Origin: an uncultured Clostridia bacterium
GTDB taxonomy: Bacteria; Bacillota; Clostridia; Christensenellales; UBA3700
Length of the DNA: 64,000 nucleotides
NCBI GenBank assembly: GCA_937880755.1
Contig: CALGRX010000017.1
Span: forward strand, 186,001-250,000
Reading direction: 5' to 3'
A program made the translations under genes and the position numbers. The notes under the pieces were generated by a model. It ran no database searches. It saw only the letters and a program-made list of their open reading frames with translations, and was not told the origin of the DNA. Shown in pieces: positions 42,845-52,436 of the stretch (the first letter of the stretch is position 1; each line of letters begins with the position of its first letter).

Positions 42845-44161
42845 ATGGCAGGCAATATGTATTTTGGTACGGACGGAATAAGGGGCGTGGCTAATATTCA
42901 AATCACACCTACGCTCGCGCACGCTTGTGGCAACGCTTTGACCATCGTCAAGGAGGGGTGTAAGGTGGTGATAGGCAGAGACACTCGTCATTCGGGAACG
43001 ATGCTTGCTTTGGCGATAGCTTCGGGCATAATGCAAGGCGGGGGCGATGTAATCGACGTAGGCGTTATGCCGACTGCGGGCATAGCCTATCTTACCAAGA
43101 TTTATCGAGCCGACTACGGCGTAGTCATCTCGGCATCTCACAACCCGCCCGAGTACAACGGTATCAAGGTTTTCGACGGCAGGGGCTACAAGCTCGGAGA
43201 AGAAGCCGAATCTCGCATCGAGAGTGCAATGGCGTCTAGCAAGTCGGTCGATGCGGATAAGATTGGCAAATATTGCTATATGCACAACGCGGCGGACAGT
43301 TATATCGGTCATCTCGTTCAAGGAGCTGACGATCTCAGCGGGATTAAGGTATTGATAGACTGTTCCAACGGGGCTGCGTTCGAGGTAGCTCCACGAGCAT
43401 TCGAACTGTTGGGCGCCAAAGTTACCGCTATCAACGTAGAGAGCCACGGCAAAAATATCAACGAAGAGGCGGGCGCTTTGCACGCCGATTTGCTGTCCGA
43501 CAAGGTAATCGAGGGTGGTTACGACTTTGCCTTTGCCTACGACGGAGACAGCGACAGACTCATAGCTTTGGACGAAAAGGGACAAATCGTAGACGGTGAC
43601 AAAGTACTATGTATTTTGGCTCGAGAATTTCAGTCGCTAGGCAAGCTTGACGAAATGACGGTCGTCGGTACTTCTCACACCAATCTCGGCATCGAACGCA
43701 TACTAGAGAGTGAGGGTATCAAGGTGCTTAGAGCCGACGTAGGCGACAAGTACGTGCTAGAAAAGATGCTCGAAGTCGGTGCAAAATTGGGTGGCGAACA
43801 GTCGGGGCACGTCATACTATTGGACTATGCCACGACGGGAGACGGCATACTCACGTCTATAGTCTTAGCAGGGGTAGTCAAGCGTAGCGGTAAAAAACTT
43901 TCCGAGCTTGCCGACCTGCCTATTATGCCACAAGCCAACGTCAATATAGTCGTCAAAGACAAGATTAGAGTGCTCAATAATGAGGAACTTTCCGAACTAG
44001 TAGAGGGCAAACGTAGACAACTCGGACAAATGGGAAGAATAACGGTCAGAGCGTCGGGCACCGAGCCAAAATTGAGAATTATGGTAGAGTGTGCTGACGC
44101 CGAAGAAGCGCGCTTGATTGCCGAAGAAATCCGTCAATTTGTTAATAATTTGAACTTCTAA
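42845..44161 (+). CDS. glmM: Phosphoglucosamine mutase
   Basis: 438 residues. Alpha-D-phosphohexomutase that converts glucosamine-6-phosphate to glucosamine-1-phosphate for UDP-GlcNAc and cell-wall synthesis. FGTDGIRGVAN (about 6-16), the phosphoserine loop VISASHNPPEYNGIK (Ser in SASHNP), metal-binding YDGDSDRL, sugar loop GGEQSGHV, and phosphate-binding RASGTEPKLRIM are all intact. Two bases downstream of the GlmU-type acyltransferase, so the two successive steps of UDP-GlcNAc synthesis are co-translated. Confidence 0.96.
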   Translation: MAGNMYFGTDGIRGVANIQITPTLAHACGNALTIVKEGCKVVIGRDTRHSGTMLALAIASGIMQGGGDVIDVGVMPTAGIAYLTKIYRADYGVVISASHNPPEYNGIKVFDGRGYKLGEEAESRIESAMASSKSVDADKIGKYCYMHNAADSYIGHLVQGADDLSGIKVLIDCSNGAAFEVAPRAFELLGAKVTAINVESHGKNINEEAGALHADLLSDKVIEGGYDFAFAYDGDSDRLIALDEKGQIVDGDKVLCILAREFQSLGKLDEMTVVGTSHTNLGIERILESEGIKVLRADVGDKYVLEKMLEVGAKLGGEQSGHVILLDYATTGDGILTSIVLAGVVKRSGKKLSELADLPIMPQANVNIVVKDKIRVLNNEELSELVEGKRRQLGQMGRITVRASGTEPKLRIMVECADAEEARLIAEEIRQFVNNLNF

Positions 44162-44276
44162 TGTAAAATTTATGTAAAATATACTTGAACATTTTCAAAT
44201 CTATCCAAACGCGGTTGCTTTATAATAACATACGCAATAAAATTTGAGTAACAAAGCAAACTTTATGGAGGTTATT

Positions 44277-47201
44277 ATGAGCAATCGCAAATTAGTTTTG
44301 CTTCTCGCTATGGTTCTCGTCGTAGCAATGGTGTGCGGACTCGTTATGGGCTGTACTCCCGATTCCGAAGGACCGGTGGACGACCAAGGCGGAATTGTAG
44401 CCGGTGACAAGGGCGGAAGCAACAAAGGCAAGGTAGAGATACTCGACAGTGCTGACAAGTTCATCACGTTCGACGTTATAGCTACCACCAATCCGGAGTC
44501 TCTCGTTTCTATTAAGAACAAAGTAACGGGCGAGAGCGTAGCCGTATCTATCAAAGCCGTTGGCGACAGCCTATTCAGAGTTTATCCCCCAAACGGTGGA
44601 TACGAGATGGGCGACACGTACGTTATCGAGTTGGGTAAAGGCGTATCTTTCGTTAAGTACGAAGGCAAAAACGCAGTAGAGTTTACCGTCAACACCAACG
44701 TAGTTGCTAACCTCAAACTTAACAACGGCGTCAAAGAATTCCCATCCAGCGTAGTATCTGCTTGGGGCGTAGAAAACAAGAATGAAAAGGGTGAAGTATT
44801 CGGCACTATGAGCTTGCAAACCAACGGTGACATGCTCGAGGCAGGCGAAGTATTCATCATCAACAACGTTTACGACGATACCAAGAGCGCTTACAAAGTT
44901 ACCGAGATTATGTCTGCGGGCTCTGCCAACTTGGTTATCAACTACACCAAGCCTGACATTGACGAAGTTTACGACGAATTCGAGTATGCAGGTCAACAAC
45001 CTCTCACCGAGGATAGCGACGTAGAACTCTACGACAGCGATACTCAATACGAAGTTCTCGACAACAGCGATTTGGCAATGGCTCTTGCTTCATTCTTTGG
45101 TGCTAAGCCACAATTCAACGTTGGCGTCAACAAAGTAGGTGACAAGATTGCCGCAACCGTAACCATTACTATCCCTGACGTAGTAAAACTTGACGACGGC
45201 ACTACCACCGACCTTATTCTTTCGGTTGAGAACCTCTTGTCCGCAGTAGCCGACACGGCTATGTTCAAGAAGGACGCCGAGTTGGAATTTGACGTATCGG
45301 CTCTCATCACCAACGAAGTTACTTGCAAGGCTTCTATCGCAACTCACAACTCTTTTGACGAAATCGTCAACGTAAGACAACTTATCGACAAACTCACCGA
45401 AGTTGCTCAAGAATCTGCAGGTGACGACGCGGTTTCCGTACCACTCTTCAAGTGGATTCTCCCTGTTGCCAACGGCGCGGCTCAGATCAGCTATCAAGCA
45501 GACCTTGCTTTCAGATTTGCATTTGCAGGCTCCTTTGACGTAGAGGCTAAGACGACCCTCCAATACAACGTAGGCGCGTCCTATTCTAAGGCAAACGGTA
45601 TCAATACTTATGCCAACGAAATCAAGAGAGAAAACGGTCCTTTCGACAGCGTAGCGATCAAACTCCAAGGTAACGCAACTATCAAAGTCGGCGTAATCCA
45701 AGAAGTTAGATTCGACGTACTTAGCGGTGTTCTCGGACTCGGTATCCAAGCAGAACTCGGTGTATACAATAGATTGTACGGCTACTTCCAGACCGACAAC
45801 TTGCTTGCTGAAGAAGTAGGCGCGGTAGGCAACCTCTACTTAACTTGTGGTTTCTACTATGACGTAGACCTCAAGTTCGGTATCAAGATCGGTTCGCTCA
45901 TCAACTTGGTAGACCAAAAGGTTGACATCACCGCAGGCGAAAAAGAATTTAAAGATTGGGGCAAAAGAGAACTTATCCTCTCTATCAACGAGAAGAAGGA
46001 CTACGCTTTGCAAGCATTCACCAACGCAATGCCTACCTACACGATGCAAGTATACGATATGGTAACTGGTGCAACCACTACCAAGGATATTCCTAGCGAC
46101 CTTATCCAATACACTATCAAAGAAAACGCAAGCAAAGTAACGATTGACAAAGAAACCAACACTATCAGCGTAGTCAATCGCAACGCTAAATTTAGCGACG
46201 TAGTAGTAGAAGTAGCTATCGACGGAGCTCAAGCAACTCCTATCACAACTACCTTCAGTTACACAGGCGCAGTCGTACTCGAGCAGTCTAACTACACCTA
46301 CGACAAGTCCGCCGATGACGACCAAGTAGTTATCACCGCTACGATTGGTGGTGGAGTTACAGGCACCCCTGTTGCTAAGGTTGGAGGCGTAGCAATCGGC
46401 ACCGCCGTTCCAACCGATGAGAGTGGCACTTACAAGATTACCCTTGACACTACCGAACTTGACAAACTCAACAACGGTATCGCCAACGTTACGATAGTTG
46501 CAGGTAGCTATGAGGCAACTGCAAAGGTTGAAATCAGCGGTAAGGTAAGCGTATATGCTAATCGCGTTGGCAACACCAACACCTACTTTATCTACACTGC
46601 AGACCAAATCAACGATATGGTTGAGAGAAATCTTCCATATGACGGAAAGACCTTCATTCTCAAGAACGACATCAATATGAACGGTGCAGCTCTTGGACAA
46701 ATCAGCAGATTTGCAGGTACTATTGACGGTCAAGGAAAGAAGATTTACAACTACACCATCAATATCAAGAATAACGTTGCAGCATTCATCGGCGAAAATA
46801 ACGGTACTATCACCAACATCACTTTCGCAGGTGACGTAAACGTAGACCTCAAGGCAACCACCAACACCGATTACATCGTAGCAGGAGTAGTTGGTAAGAA
46901 CGGCGAGAATGCTAATATGGTCAACGTAGTTGTTGCAGGTAACGTAAACGTTAAGTCCACCGGTTTGCAAGCATTCGTAAATGTTGACGTAGCCGGCATC
47001 GCAGGACAAAACGCAGGTACTATGGACGGATGTGACGTAGCTACTGGCGCAAAGATCAACGCAACCTTTACATTCGACCTTGCTAACGTAACCTTCAACG
47101 TAGGTGGTATCACCTCTACCGTTGCAGATAACGACGTAGCTCCAAGCTATGAGTGTACCGTAGGTAAGACCTTGTTTACTACCGTCAACGTAGCTAAATA
47201 A
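44277..47201 (+). CDS. Large surface lipoprotein with C-terminal GLUG-like repeats
   Basis: 974 residues. Signal sequence with a long hydrophobic core and lipobox VMGC (Cys about residue 24), then an acidic, glycine-rich linker. The middle is beta-rich with no motif I know. From about residue 750 the sequence has right-handed-helix-like, GLUG-type repeats (FAGTIDGQGKKIYNY, FIGENNGTITNITFAGDVN, GVVGKNGENANMVNVVVAGNVN, GIAGQNAGTMDGCDV). An Ig-like segment precedes them (VLEQSNYTYDKSADDDQVVITATI). Codon use is strongly biased (AAC, GGC, GTA, CTC, TTC), suggesting high expression. Start at 44277, where GGAGG lies six bases upstream. Single gene with a terminator; probably an abundant envelope protein of unknown role. 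Confidence 0.75.
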   Translation: MSNRKLVLLLAMVLVVAMVCGLVMGCTPDSEGPVDDQGGIVAGDKGGSNKGKVEILDSADKFITFDVIATTNPESLVSIKNKVTGESVAVSIKAVGDSLFRVYPPNGGYEMGDTYVIELGKGVSFVKYEGKNAVEFTVNTNVVANLKLNNGVKEFPSSVVSAWGVENKNEKGEVFGTMSLQTNGDMLEAGEVFIINNVYDDTKSAYKVTEIMSAGSANLVINYTKPDIDEVYDEFEYAGQQPLTEDSDVELYDSDTQYEVLDNSDLAMALASFFGAKPQFNVGVNKVGDKIAATVTITIPDVVKLDDGTTTDLILSVENLLSAVADTAMFKKDAELEFDVSALITNEVTCKASIATHNSFDEIVNVRQLIDKLTEVAQESAGDDAVSVPLFKWILPVANGAAQISYQADLAFRFAFAGSFDVEAKTTLQYNVGASYSKANGINTYANEIKRENGPFDSVAIKLQGNATIKVGVIQEVRFDVLSGVLGLGIQAELGVYNRLYGYFQTDNLLAEEVGAVGNLYLTCGFYYDVDLKFGIKIGSLINLVDQKVDITAGEKEFKDWGKRELILSINEKKDYALQAFTNAMPTYTMQVYDMVTGATTTKDIPSDLIQYTIKENASKVTIDKETNTISVVNRNAKFSDVVVEVAIDGAQATPITTTFSYTGAVVLEQSNYTYDKSADDDQVVITATIGGGVTGTPVAKVGGVAIGTAVPTDESGTYKITLDTTELDKLNNGIANVTIVAGSYEATAKVEISGKVSVYANRVGNTNTYFIYTADQINDMVERNLPYDGKTFILKNDINMNGAALGQISRFAGTIDGQGKKIYNYTINIKNNVAAFIGENNGTITNITFAGDVNVDLKATTNTDYIVAGVVGKNGENANMVNVVVAGNVNVKSTGLQAFVNVDVAGIAGQNAGTMDGCDVATGAKINATFTFDLANVTFNVGGITSTVADNDVAPSYECTVGKTLFTTVNVAK

Positions 47202-47218
47202 GAACCTCTTAAGATAAA

Positions 47219-47252
47219 AGTGCGGTGGGCTTACAAGCCCCCGCATTTTTGT
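47219..47252 (+). terminator. Terminator of the large lipoprotein gene
   Basis: TGCGG-GGGCTT/AAGCCC-CCGCA stem with TTTTTG tail. Confidence 0.85.
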
Positions 47253-47265
47253 TTGTTTTTGGCGG

Positions 47266-47787
47266 TGGATATGCGTCGTTATGCATTGTCAAGCGACAAT
47301 TTATCTTGCGCACGTAAGTATTAGTACGCTCCCTACGCTTTGGCTGTGTATATGCGTCGTAATACTGCGTCGTAACTTACGTTTTTGTTTGGTTACATAC
47401 AAGGAGTATGCTCCCTGCACAAAATCCGCGTACTCCTTGTCTTACTAGCATCTACGCACCCAAAGGGGTAAAGAATATACCCGCACCTATGCCGTGAGTA
47501 AATCCGATTGCGGTTTGACGGAGGGATTGTTTTTGTCATTCAGAGGCTTGCTTGCAAGCCGTGGGAATCTCTATCCATATAAAAAGCCGTCCTCTAGTGT
47601 TCGGGAAGGGTGTCACACGGTGGATATGCGTCGTAATACTGCGTCGTAACTTACGTTTTTGTTTGGTCGCATACAAAGAGTATGCTCCCTGCACAAAATC
47701 CGCGTATTCCTCGCCTAACTCGCACCTATGCCGTGAGTAAGTCTAATTGAAGTTGACGAGGGATTGTATTAAGATCTAATCGCTCTT
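47266..47787. repeat. Repeat-filled intergenic region (R1 and R2 copies)
   Basis: Contains a partial R1 unit (from 47266), a fuller R1 copy (about 47345-47470), an R2-type tail ending gacggagggattg, a short tgtcattcagaggcttgc...gtgggaatctctatcc unit (47535-47577), and another R1 copy (about 47620-47745) ending gagggattgtatt. The two R1 copies share long identical stretches, for example gcgtcgtaatactgcgtcgt. No gene is supported. Confidence 0.75.
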
Positions 47788-47816
47788 GCCAACCATCTAA
47801 ATTTGTGTTACAATAC
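47788..47816 (+). promoter_or_regulatory. Promoter of the GNAT gene
   Basis: TTGCCA, 17-base spacer, TACAAT; shows the start must lie downstream of 47816. Confidence 0.7.
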
Positions 47817-47847
47817 CCTTAGCAAAGCAAGTAAAATAGGCACTATT

Positions 47848-48534
47848 ATGCAAATTATTTCAAATTGGGTATTGACAAACCCTAATCTAACAATGTATTA
47901 TATAAGTATAGAGGATATTGCTCTAGTCCAACGCTTTTTGGACCAACAGCGCAACGCACTAGATAGGATAGAGTTTTTCTATCCGTATATGGGCGACGAG
48001 CTGCAAGAGGTTATTCTCGGGGGCAACTTCGTTGGGGTCTTTGACAAGGATGAGCTAATCGCGACTATCGCGCTTGACAAGGACAAGCAGTATGCAAGTG
48101 ATATTGCCGATATCGTATCGCGTTGCAGCGGTGGCAATATTTCACCGCAATACATCTACGAGATGTCGGGCGTAATGGTTCACCCACGATATCGCGGACA
48201 AGGGCTTGCCAAAGAGTTGGTAGCTTTTGTGCAGAGCATTGCCAAACAGCAAGATTGCCAATATATTTGCGCCGTGGTACAGCTAGACAACGTTGCCAGC
48301 ATCAAGACTATGCTATCTAGTGGCTTTTGTCTTGCAGGGGTGTACGCAATGGGTGGAGAGTATGATTTCGGCTACTTCGTCTATCGTACTGACAGTCCTA
48401 TAGCTACGGGCACGCAGGTGGCTTGTGTCGCCAATAGAGATATGCAAGGACATTTGTCAATGCTATCGCAAGGCTACGTAGGCACTCAAATTCGAAGCTC
48501 TGGTATCGACTACAGTCCGATACTTAGCAAATAA
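47848..48534 (+). CDS. GNAT-family N-acetyltransferase
   Basis: 228 residues. GCN5-type fold with the acetyl-CoA loop in MSGVMVHPRYRGQGLAKELVAFVQSIA (R-x-x-G-Q-G-L) and the following IKTMLSSGFCLAGVY strand-helix. The N-terminal 60 residues and a C-terminal 50-residue extension are particular to this subgroup. ATG at 47848 chosen: the in-frame GTG at 47803 falls inside the promoter. Substrate unknown. About 20 bases separate it from hup. Confidence 0.82.
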   Translation: MQIISNWVLTNPNLTMYYISIEDIALVQRFLDQQRNALDRIEFFYPYMGDELQEVILGGNFVGVFDKDELIATIALDKDKQYASDIADIVSRCSGGNISPQYIYEMSGVMVHPRYRGQGLAKELVAFVQSIAKQQDCQYICAVVQLDNVASIKTMLSSGFCLAGVYAMGGEYDFGYFVYRTDSPIATGTQVACVANRDMQGHLSMLSQGYVGTQIRSSGIDYSPILSK

Positions 48535-48554
48535 ACCTAAATAAGGAGAAAATT

Positions 48555-48824
48555 ATGACTAAGGTTGAATTTATCAAAGCTGTTGCATCTGAAGCAGGTG
48601 TAACTCAAGACATGGCGGCAAAATGCTACGATGCAGTATTTGCTACTATCAAGGAAGAACTCGCTAAGGGCGAAAAAGTTGCAGTTGCAGGTTTCGGCAA
48701 CTTTGAAGTAAAGACCACCGCAGCTCGTACCGGTAAAAATCCTGCTACAGGCGAGACCATCCAAATTCCTGCAGGCAAGAAAGTTTCCTTCAAAGCAGGC
48801 AAGGCACTCAAAGATAGCCTATAA
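48555..48824 (+). CDS. hup: HU-family DNA-binding protein
   Basis: 89 residues, typical HU. Starts TKVEFIKAVASEAGVTQ; GFGNFEVKTTAARTGKNPATGE holds the DNA-intercalating beta-arm (R-x-G-x-N-P) and IPAGKKVSFKAGKALKD the C-terminal helix. Nucleoid-associated dimer. AAGGAGA ribosome binding site; codon use suggests high expression. Confidence 0.97.
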   Translation: MTKVEFIKAVASEAGVTQDMAAKCYDAVFATIKEELAKGEKVAVAGFGNFEVKTTAARTGKNPATGETIQIPAGKKVSFKAGKALKDSL

Positions 48825-48841
48825 GAATTGACTATTTAATA

Positions 48842-48877
48842 AAGAAGAGGTTACTTTTTTAAGTAACTTCTTTTTTT
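48842..48877 (+). terminator. Terminator of hup
   Basis: AAGAAG..TTACTT/AAGTAA-CTTCTT stem followed by seven T. Confidence 0.85.
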
Positions 48878-48932
48878 GTAATCACAATATCAAAACGTGG
48901 TATTTCATTGCGGTATATCGAACTAAAATAAT

Positions 48933-49222
48933 TATGTCATTCCGAGGCTACTTGTAGCCGTGGGAATCTCTATCCTTTTGTCATTCTGAGCGAGCAAAGC
49001 GTAACTTGGCAATCTCAAGTATTAATGTCATTGCGGACAGAGGGATTGCGTTTTTGTTTGCATTTTTCAACGACAAAGCGAGGAGCCATTGAGGTAGAAC
49101 ATCGACCAAGTAGTATGTCATTGCGAAGCGTTAGCAAAACGCTGTGGCAATCTCAATCCTTTTTAAGGCCCATTTGTGCAAAGGGAGGTGGCTCGACGAA
49201 AGGCGAGACGGAGGGATTGTAT
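48933..49222. repeat. R2-family dispersed repeats between hup and the riboswitch
   Basis: Three partial units: tgtcattccgaggctactt..gtgggaatctctatcc (48935-48976), tgtcattctgagcgagcaaagcg..ggcaatctc (48981-49016), and a longer unit at 49115-49222 with tgtcattgcgaagcg, tgtgcaaagggaggtggc and gacggagggattgt. Small internal palindromes; no coding sequence supported. Confidence 0.7.
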
Positions 49223-49328
49223 CCAATTCTAGCCCACGACAATACGTCGAAAATTCGCTCCAATTTTGCCTGAGAAAATTTTTTCTTAGGCGATTACTGC
49301 TTTTCCAAAAAATTACTGTCCATAAAAG

Positions 49329-49357
49329 TTGCATATTTGCAATTCTTGTGATACAAT
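49329..49357 (+). promoter_or_regulatory. Promoter of the pflB riboswitch transcript
   Basis: TTGCAT, 17-base spacer, TACAAT, just ahead of the riboswitch. Confidence 0.7.
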
Positions 49358-49363
49358 ATATTT

Positions 49364-49476
49364 AGCTGAATAGAGTCGTTTTGCAACTGACGGATTACAT
49401 AGATGTCTATGGGGGAGCAAAGCGAGTAGTTGTCGACCGTCTGGGCATTTATGTTCAGACTTTTTTATGTTTTTGG
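49364..49476 (+). ncRNA. ZTP riboswitch (pfl motif) with terminator platform
   Basis: Leader of pflB. The first conserved part is seen as gagtcg..caactgacgg...gggggagc (49371-49418), and the second as the diagnostic ACCGTCTGGGCA (49436-49447). GTCTG within that second part can instead pair with CAGAC at 49456-49460, followed by TTTTTT (49461-49466), which gives a terminator. ZTP/ZMP binding would hold the ACCGNCUGGGCA strand in the aptamer and allow read-through into pflB-pflA, linking them to one-carbon (10-formyl-THF) status. Confidence 0.92.
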
Positions 49477-49483
49477 AGGTATT

Positions 49484-51709
49484 ATGGACGCATATCAAGG
49501 ATTTGTTTTAGGCAACTGGAACAACGAAATTGACGTTGCTGACTTTATCAGACTCAACTACGTGCCTTACGACGGCGACGCAAGCTTTCTAGCCGAGGCG
49601 ACGGAGCGCACTCGCAGACTCAATGGCAAGGTCAACGACTTGCTGACGGAAGAGCAACGCAGAGGTGGAGTGTACGACATTGACACTGAGACGGTTTCTT
49701 CCATACTCACCTACAAGGCGGGATATATTGACAAGGAGCAAGAGATAATCGTCGGACTTCAGACCGACGCACCTCTCAAACGTGCGGTCAATCCGTTCTC
49801 GGGCAAGCGTATGGGTGAAAAGGCTTGCGAGGCTTACGGTTACGAGATGTCCGATAAGATTAGGGACGAATTCCGCTATCGCACCACGCACAACGACGGC
49901 GTATTTAGAGCATACACCGACACTATGCGCAAGGCAAGACACGTGGGTGTAATAACGGGACTTCCCGACGCATATTCTCGTGGTAGAATTATCGGAGACT
50001 ATCGCCGTATCCCACTCTACGGTATGGATTATCTCATCGAGCAAAAGAAAAAGGATAGAGAAAAGTTGTGGCAAAAGCCAATGACCGACGACAATATCCA
50101 ACTCATCGAGGACGTGACCAAACAGCTTGACTTTATGGCTCAGCTCATCGAAATGGGCAAGCTGTACGGATGTGACATATCCAAGCCTGCTACCAATGCT
50201 GTAGAGGCGGTTCAATGGCTATATCTCGGCTATCTCGGCGCAGTAAAGGAGCAAAACGGCGCAGCCAACTCTATCGGAAGGATAAGCACCTTTTTGGATA
50301 TCTACTTCGAGAGAGATATCAAGGCGGGCTTGATGGACGAGACTAGGGCGCAAGAGATAATCGACGACTTCGTCATCAAACTAAGACTCGTTCGTCACCT
50401 TCGCACGCCGGAATACAACGAACTCTTTGCGGGCGACCCCGTTTGGGTTACGACCTCTGAGGGTGGAATGTGCTCGGACGGACGCCACATGGTCACCAAG
50501 ACGTCTTTTAGAGTGCTCAACACGCTCTATAACCTTGGTTGCAGTGCAGAGCCTAACATCACCGTATTGTGGGCTCAAAAGCTCCCACAAGGCTTCAAGG
50601 ACTTCTGTGCTAAGGTTTCTATCGAGACCGACAGCATTCAGTACGAGAACGACGACGTAATGCGCAAGGACTTTGGCGACGATTACGCTATAGCTTGTTG
50701 CGTGTCGGCAATGAAGGTTGGCAAACAAATGCAATACTTCGGCGCAAGGTGCAACCTAGCCAAAGTTTTGCTTATGGCGCTCAACGGTGGTAAGGACGAG
50801 ATTTACGGCGAACAAATCGGACCCGAGGGCAAAGTTTTTGACGCAGGTTTGCTTGACTACGACAGCGTTATCGAGGCTTACAAAAAGTATTGCGATTGGA
50901 TGGCGGGCTTGTACGTCAATACCCTCAACGTAATACACTATATGCACGACAAATACGCCTACGAGCGTCTTATGATGTCGCTTCACGACACCGACGTAGA
51001 GAGACTTATGGCGTTTGGTATTTGCGGGCTCAGCGTGCTTGCCGACAGCCTCAGCGCAATCAAATACGCCAAGGTCAAGGCAATCAAGGACGAGAGGGGA
51101 CTCGTCACCGACTTCGAGATAGAGGGCGACTTCCCTAAGTACGGCAACGACGACGATAGAGTGGACGACATTGCCAAGTGGATAACGGAATACTTCTACG
51201 AGCAACTTTGCAAGCATCCTACCCACCGCAATGCCAAGCACACTTTGTCCATTCTTACCATCACGTCCAACGTGGTGTACGGCAAAAAGACGGGCAACAC
51301 CCCCGACGGCAGACGTCGCGGAGAGCCTTTCGCGCCGGGTGCCAACCCAATGCACAGGAGAGATAGTTGCGGAGCTTTAGCTAGCCTCAATTCGGTGGCA
51401 AAAATCAACTACGATTGTTGCCAAGACGGCATAAGCAACACCTTTAGCTTTACGCCTACCACGCTCGGCAAGACTCTTGACGAGAGAGTGTCCAAGCTGA
51501 CGACCATTCTCGACGGCTACTTTGCTCAAAAGGCGCATCACCTCAACGTCAACGCGCTCAATAGAGAAAAACTAATAGATGCAATGGAACACCCCGACAA
51601 GTATCCTAACCTTACCATAAGGGTTAGCGGATACGCGGTCAACTTCAATAAGCTCAGCACCGAGCAAAAGAAAGAGGTCATCGCACGTACTTTCCATGAA
51701 CAACTGTGA
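49484..51709 (+). CDS. pflB: Pyruvate formate-lyase
   Basis: 741 residues, full-length glycyl radical enzyme that cleaves pyruvate with CoA to acetyl-CoA and formate. The active-site cysteine pair lies in YAIACCVSAMK and the radical glycine in RVSGYAVNF (G716, 25 residues from the end). The final substrate-channel part, SFTPTTLGKT, is also intact. The ATG at 49484 has GGAGG seven bases upstream; an earlier in-frame start at 49430 would lie inside the riboswitch. Overlaps pflA by 14 bases. Oxygen-sensitive, so the organism is anaerobic or facultative. Confidence 0.97.
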   Translation: MDAYQGFVLGNWNNEIDVADFIRLNYVPYDGDASFLAEATERTRRLNGKVNDLLTEEQRRGGVYDIDTETVSSILTYKAGYIDKEQEIIVGLQTDAPLKRAVNPFSGKRMGEKACEAYGYEMSDKIRDEFRYRTTHNDGVFRAYTDTMRKARHVGVITGLPDAYSRGRIIGDYRRIPLYGMDYLIEQKKKDREKLWQKPMTDDNIQLIEDVTKQLDFMAQLIEMGKLYGCDISKPATNAVEAVQWLYLGYLGAVKEQNGAANSIGRISTFLDIYFERDIKAGLMDETRAQEIIDDFVIKLRLVRHLRTPEYNELFAGDPVWVTTSEGGMCSDGRHMVTKTSFRVLNTLYNLGCSAEPNITVLWAQKLPQGFKDFCAKVSIETDSIQYENDDVMRKDFGDDYAIACCVSAMKVGKQMQYFGARCNLAKVLLMALNGGKDEIYGEQIGPEGKVFDAGLLDYDSVIEAYKKYCDWMAGLYVNTLNVIHYMHDKYAYERLMMSLHDTDVERLMAFGICGLSVLADSLSAIKYAKVKAIKDERGLVTDFEIEGDFPKYGNDDDRVDDIAKWITEYFYEQLCKHPTHRNAKHTLSILTITSNVVYGKKTGNTPDGRRRGEPFAPGANPMHRRDSCGALASLNSVAKINYDCCQDGISNTFSFTPTTLGKTLDERVSKLTTILDGYFAQKAHHLNVNALNREKLIDAMEHPDKYPNLTIRVSGYAVNFNKLSTEQKKEVIARTFHEQL

Positions 51710-52436
51710 CGTAATCGGGAAAATTCATTCTTTAGAAAGCTTAGCAACCCTCGACGGAGACGGCGTAAGATACGGCGTTTTCCTCGTGGGTTGTCCACTT
51801 AGATGCGTGTATTGCCACAATCCCGACACGTGGGCAAATAGTGGCAGTTACACGCAATATACGCCCCGAGAGCTTTGTGACAAAATAGGCAGATACAAGC
51901 CTTATTTCGGCGAGAGTGGAGGAGTAACCTTTAGCGGGGGAGAACCGTTATTGCAAGCGGAGTTTGTTGCTAGTTGTGGTAAGCTTCTTGCCCAAAACGG
52001 CATTGAATACGCTCTCGACACGTCGGGAGCCGTACAACTTGACGAATACGTCAAAGAGGCGGTCAACGGTGCCGAGCTTGTCATTCTCGACCTAAAAATG
52101 CACGACAGCGAGTCCTATCGCAAGTATACGGCGGGGGATATGGCTAAGGTGATAGCCTTTGGCGACTACTGTAATTTGATTGGTAAACGCACGTGGCTTC
52201 GCACCGTGATTGTGCCTCATATCAACGATACCGTTCAAGATATGGACGAGTATCTCGAGGTGGCGTCAAGGTGGAGCTGTGTAGAAAAGTACGAGCTGCT
52301 CGGCTTTCACACTATGGGCTTTGACAAATACACCCGATTGGGTATAGTCAATCCGCTCAAGTCCACGCCCCCTATGCAAGGTGAAAAATTGCAAGAATTA
52401 CAACGTTATATAGACGAAAAAAGGAGCCGACTATGA
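51696..52436 (+). CDS. pflA: Pyruvate formate-lyase activating enzyme
   Basis: 246 residues, radical SAM activase that makes the glycyl radical on PflB. 4Fe-4S motif GCPLRCVYCHNPDTW (CX3CX2C, about 32-46), then TFSGGEPLLQ and LDTSGAV in the usual order. Starts inside the end of pflB, so translation is coupled, and ends in a 4-base overlap with the next gene. Length is normal. Confidence 0.96.
   Translation: MNNCDVIGKIHSLESLATLDGDGVRYGVFLVGCPLRCVYCHNPDTWANSGSYTQYTPRELCDKIGRYKPYFGESGGVTFSGGEPLLQAEFVASCGKLLAQNGIEYALDTSGAVQLDEYVKEAVNGAELVILDLKMHDSESYRKYTAGDMAKVIAFGDYCNLIGKRTWLRTVIVPHINDTVQDMDEYLEVASRWSCVEKYELLGFHTMGFDKYTRLGIVNPLKSTPPMQGEKLQELQRYIDEKRSRL

Noticed and set aside
45840..47246. 468-codon open frame antisense to the large lipoprotein gene
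   Set aside because: Codon-biased genes on the plus strand leave an open complementary frame; no ribosome binding site, and the product (repeated Val/Ser/Cys/Tyr runs) looks like a shadow.
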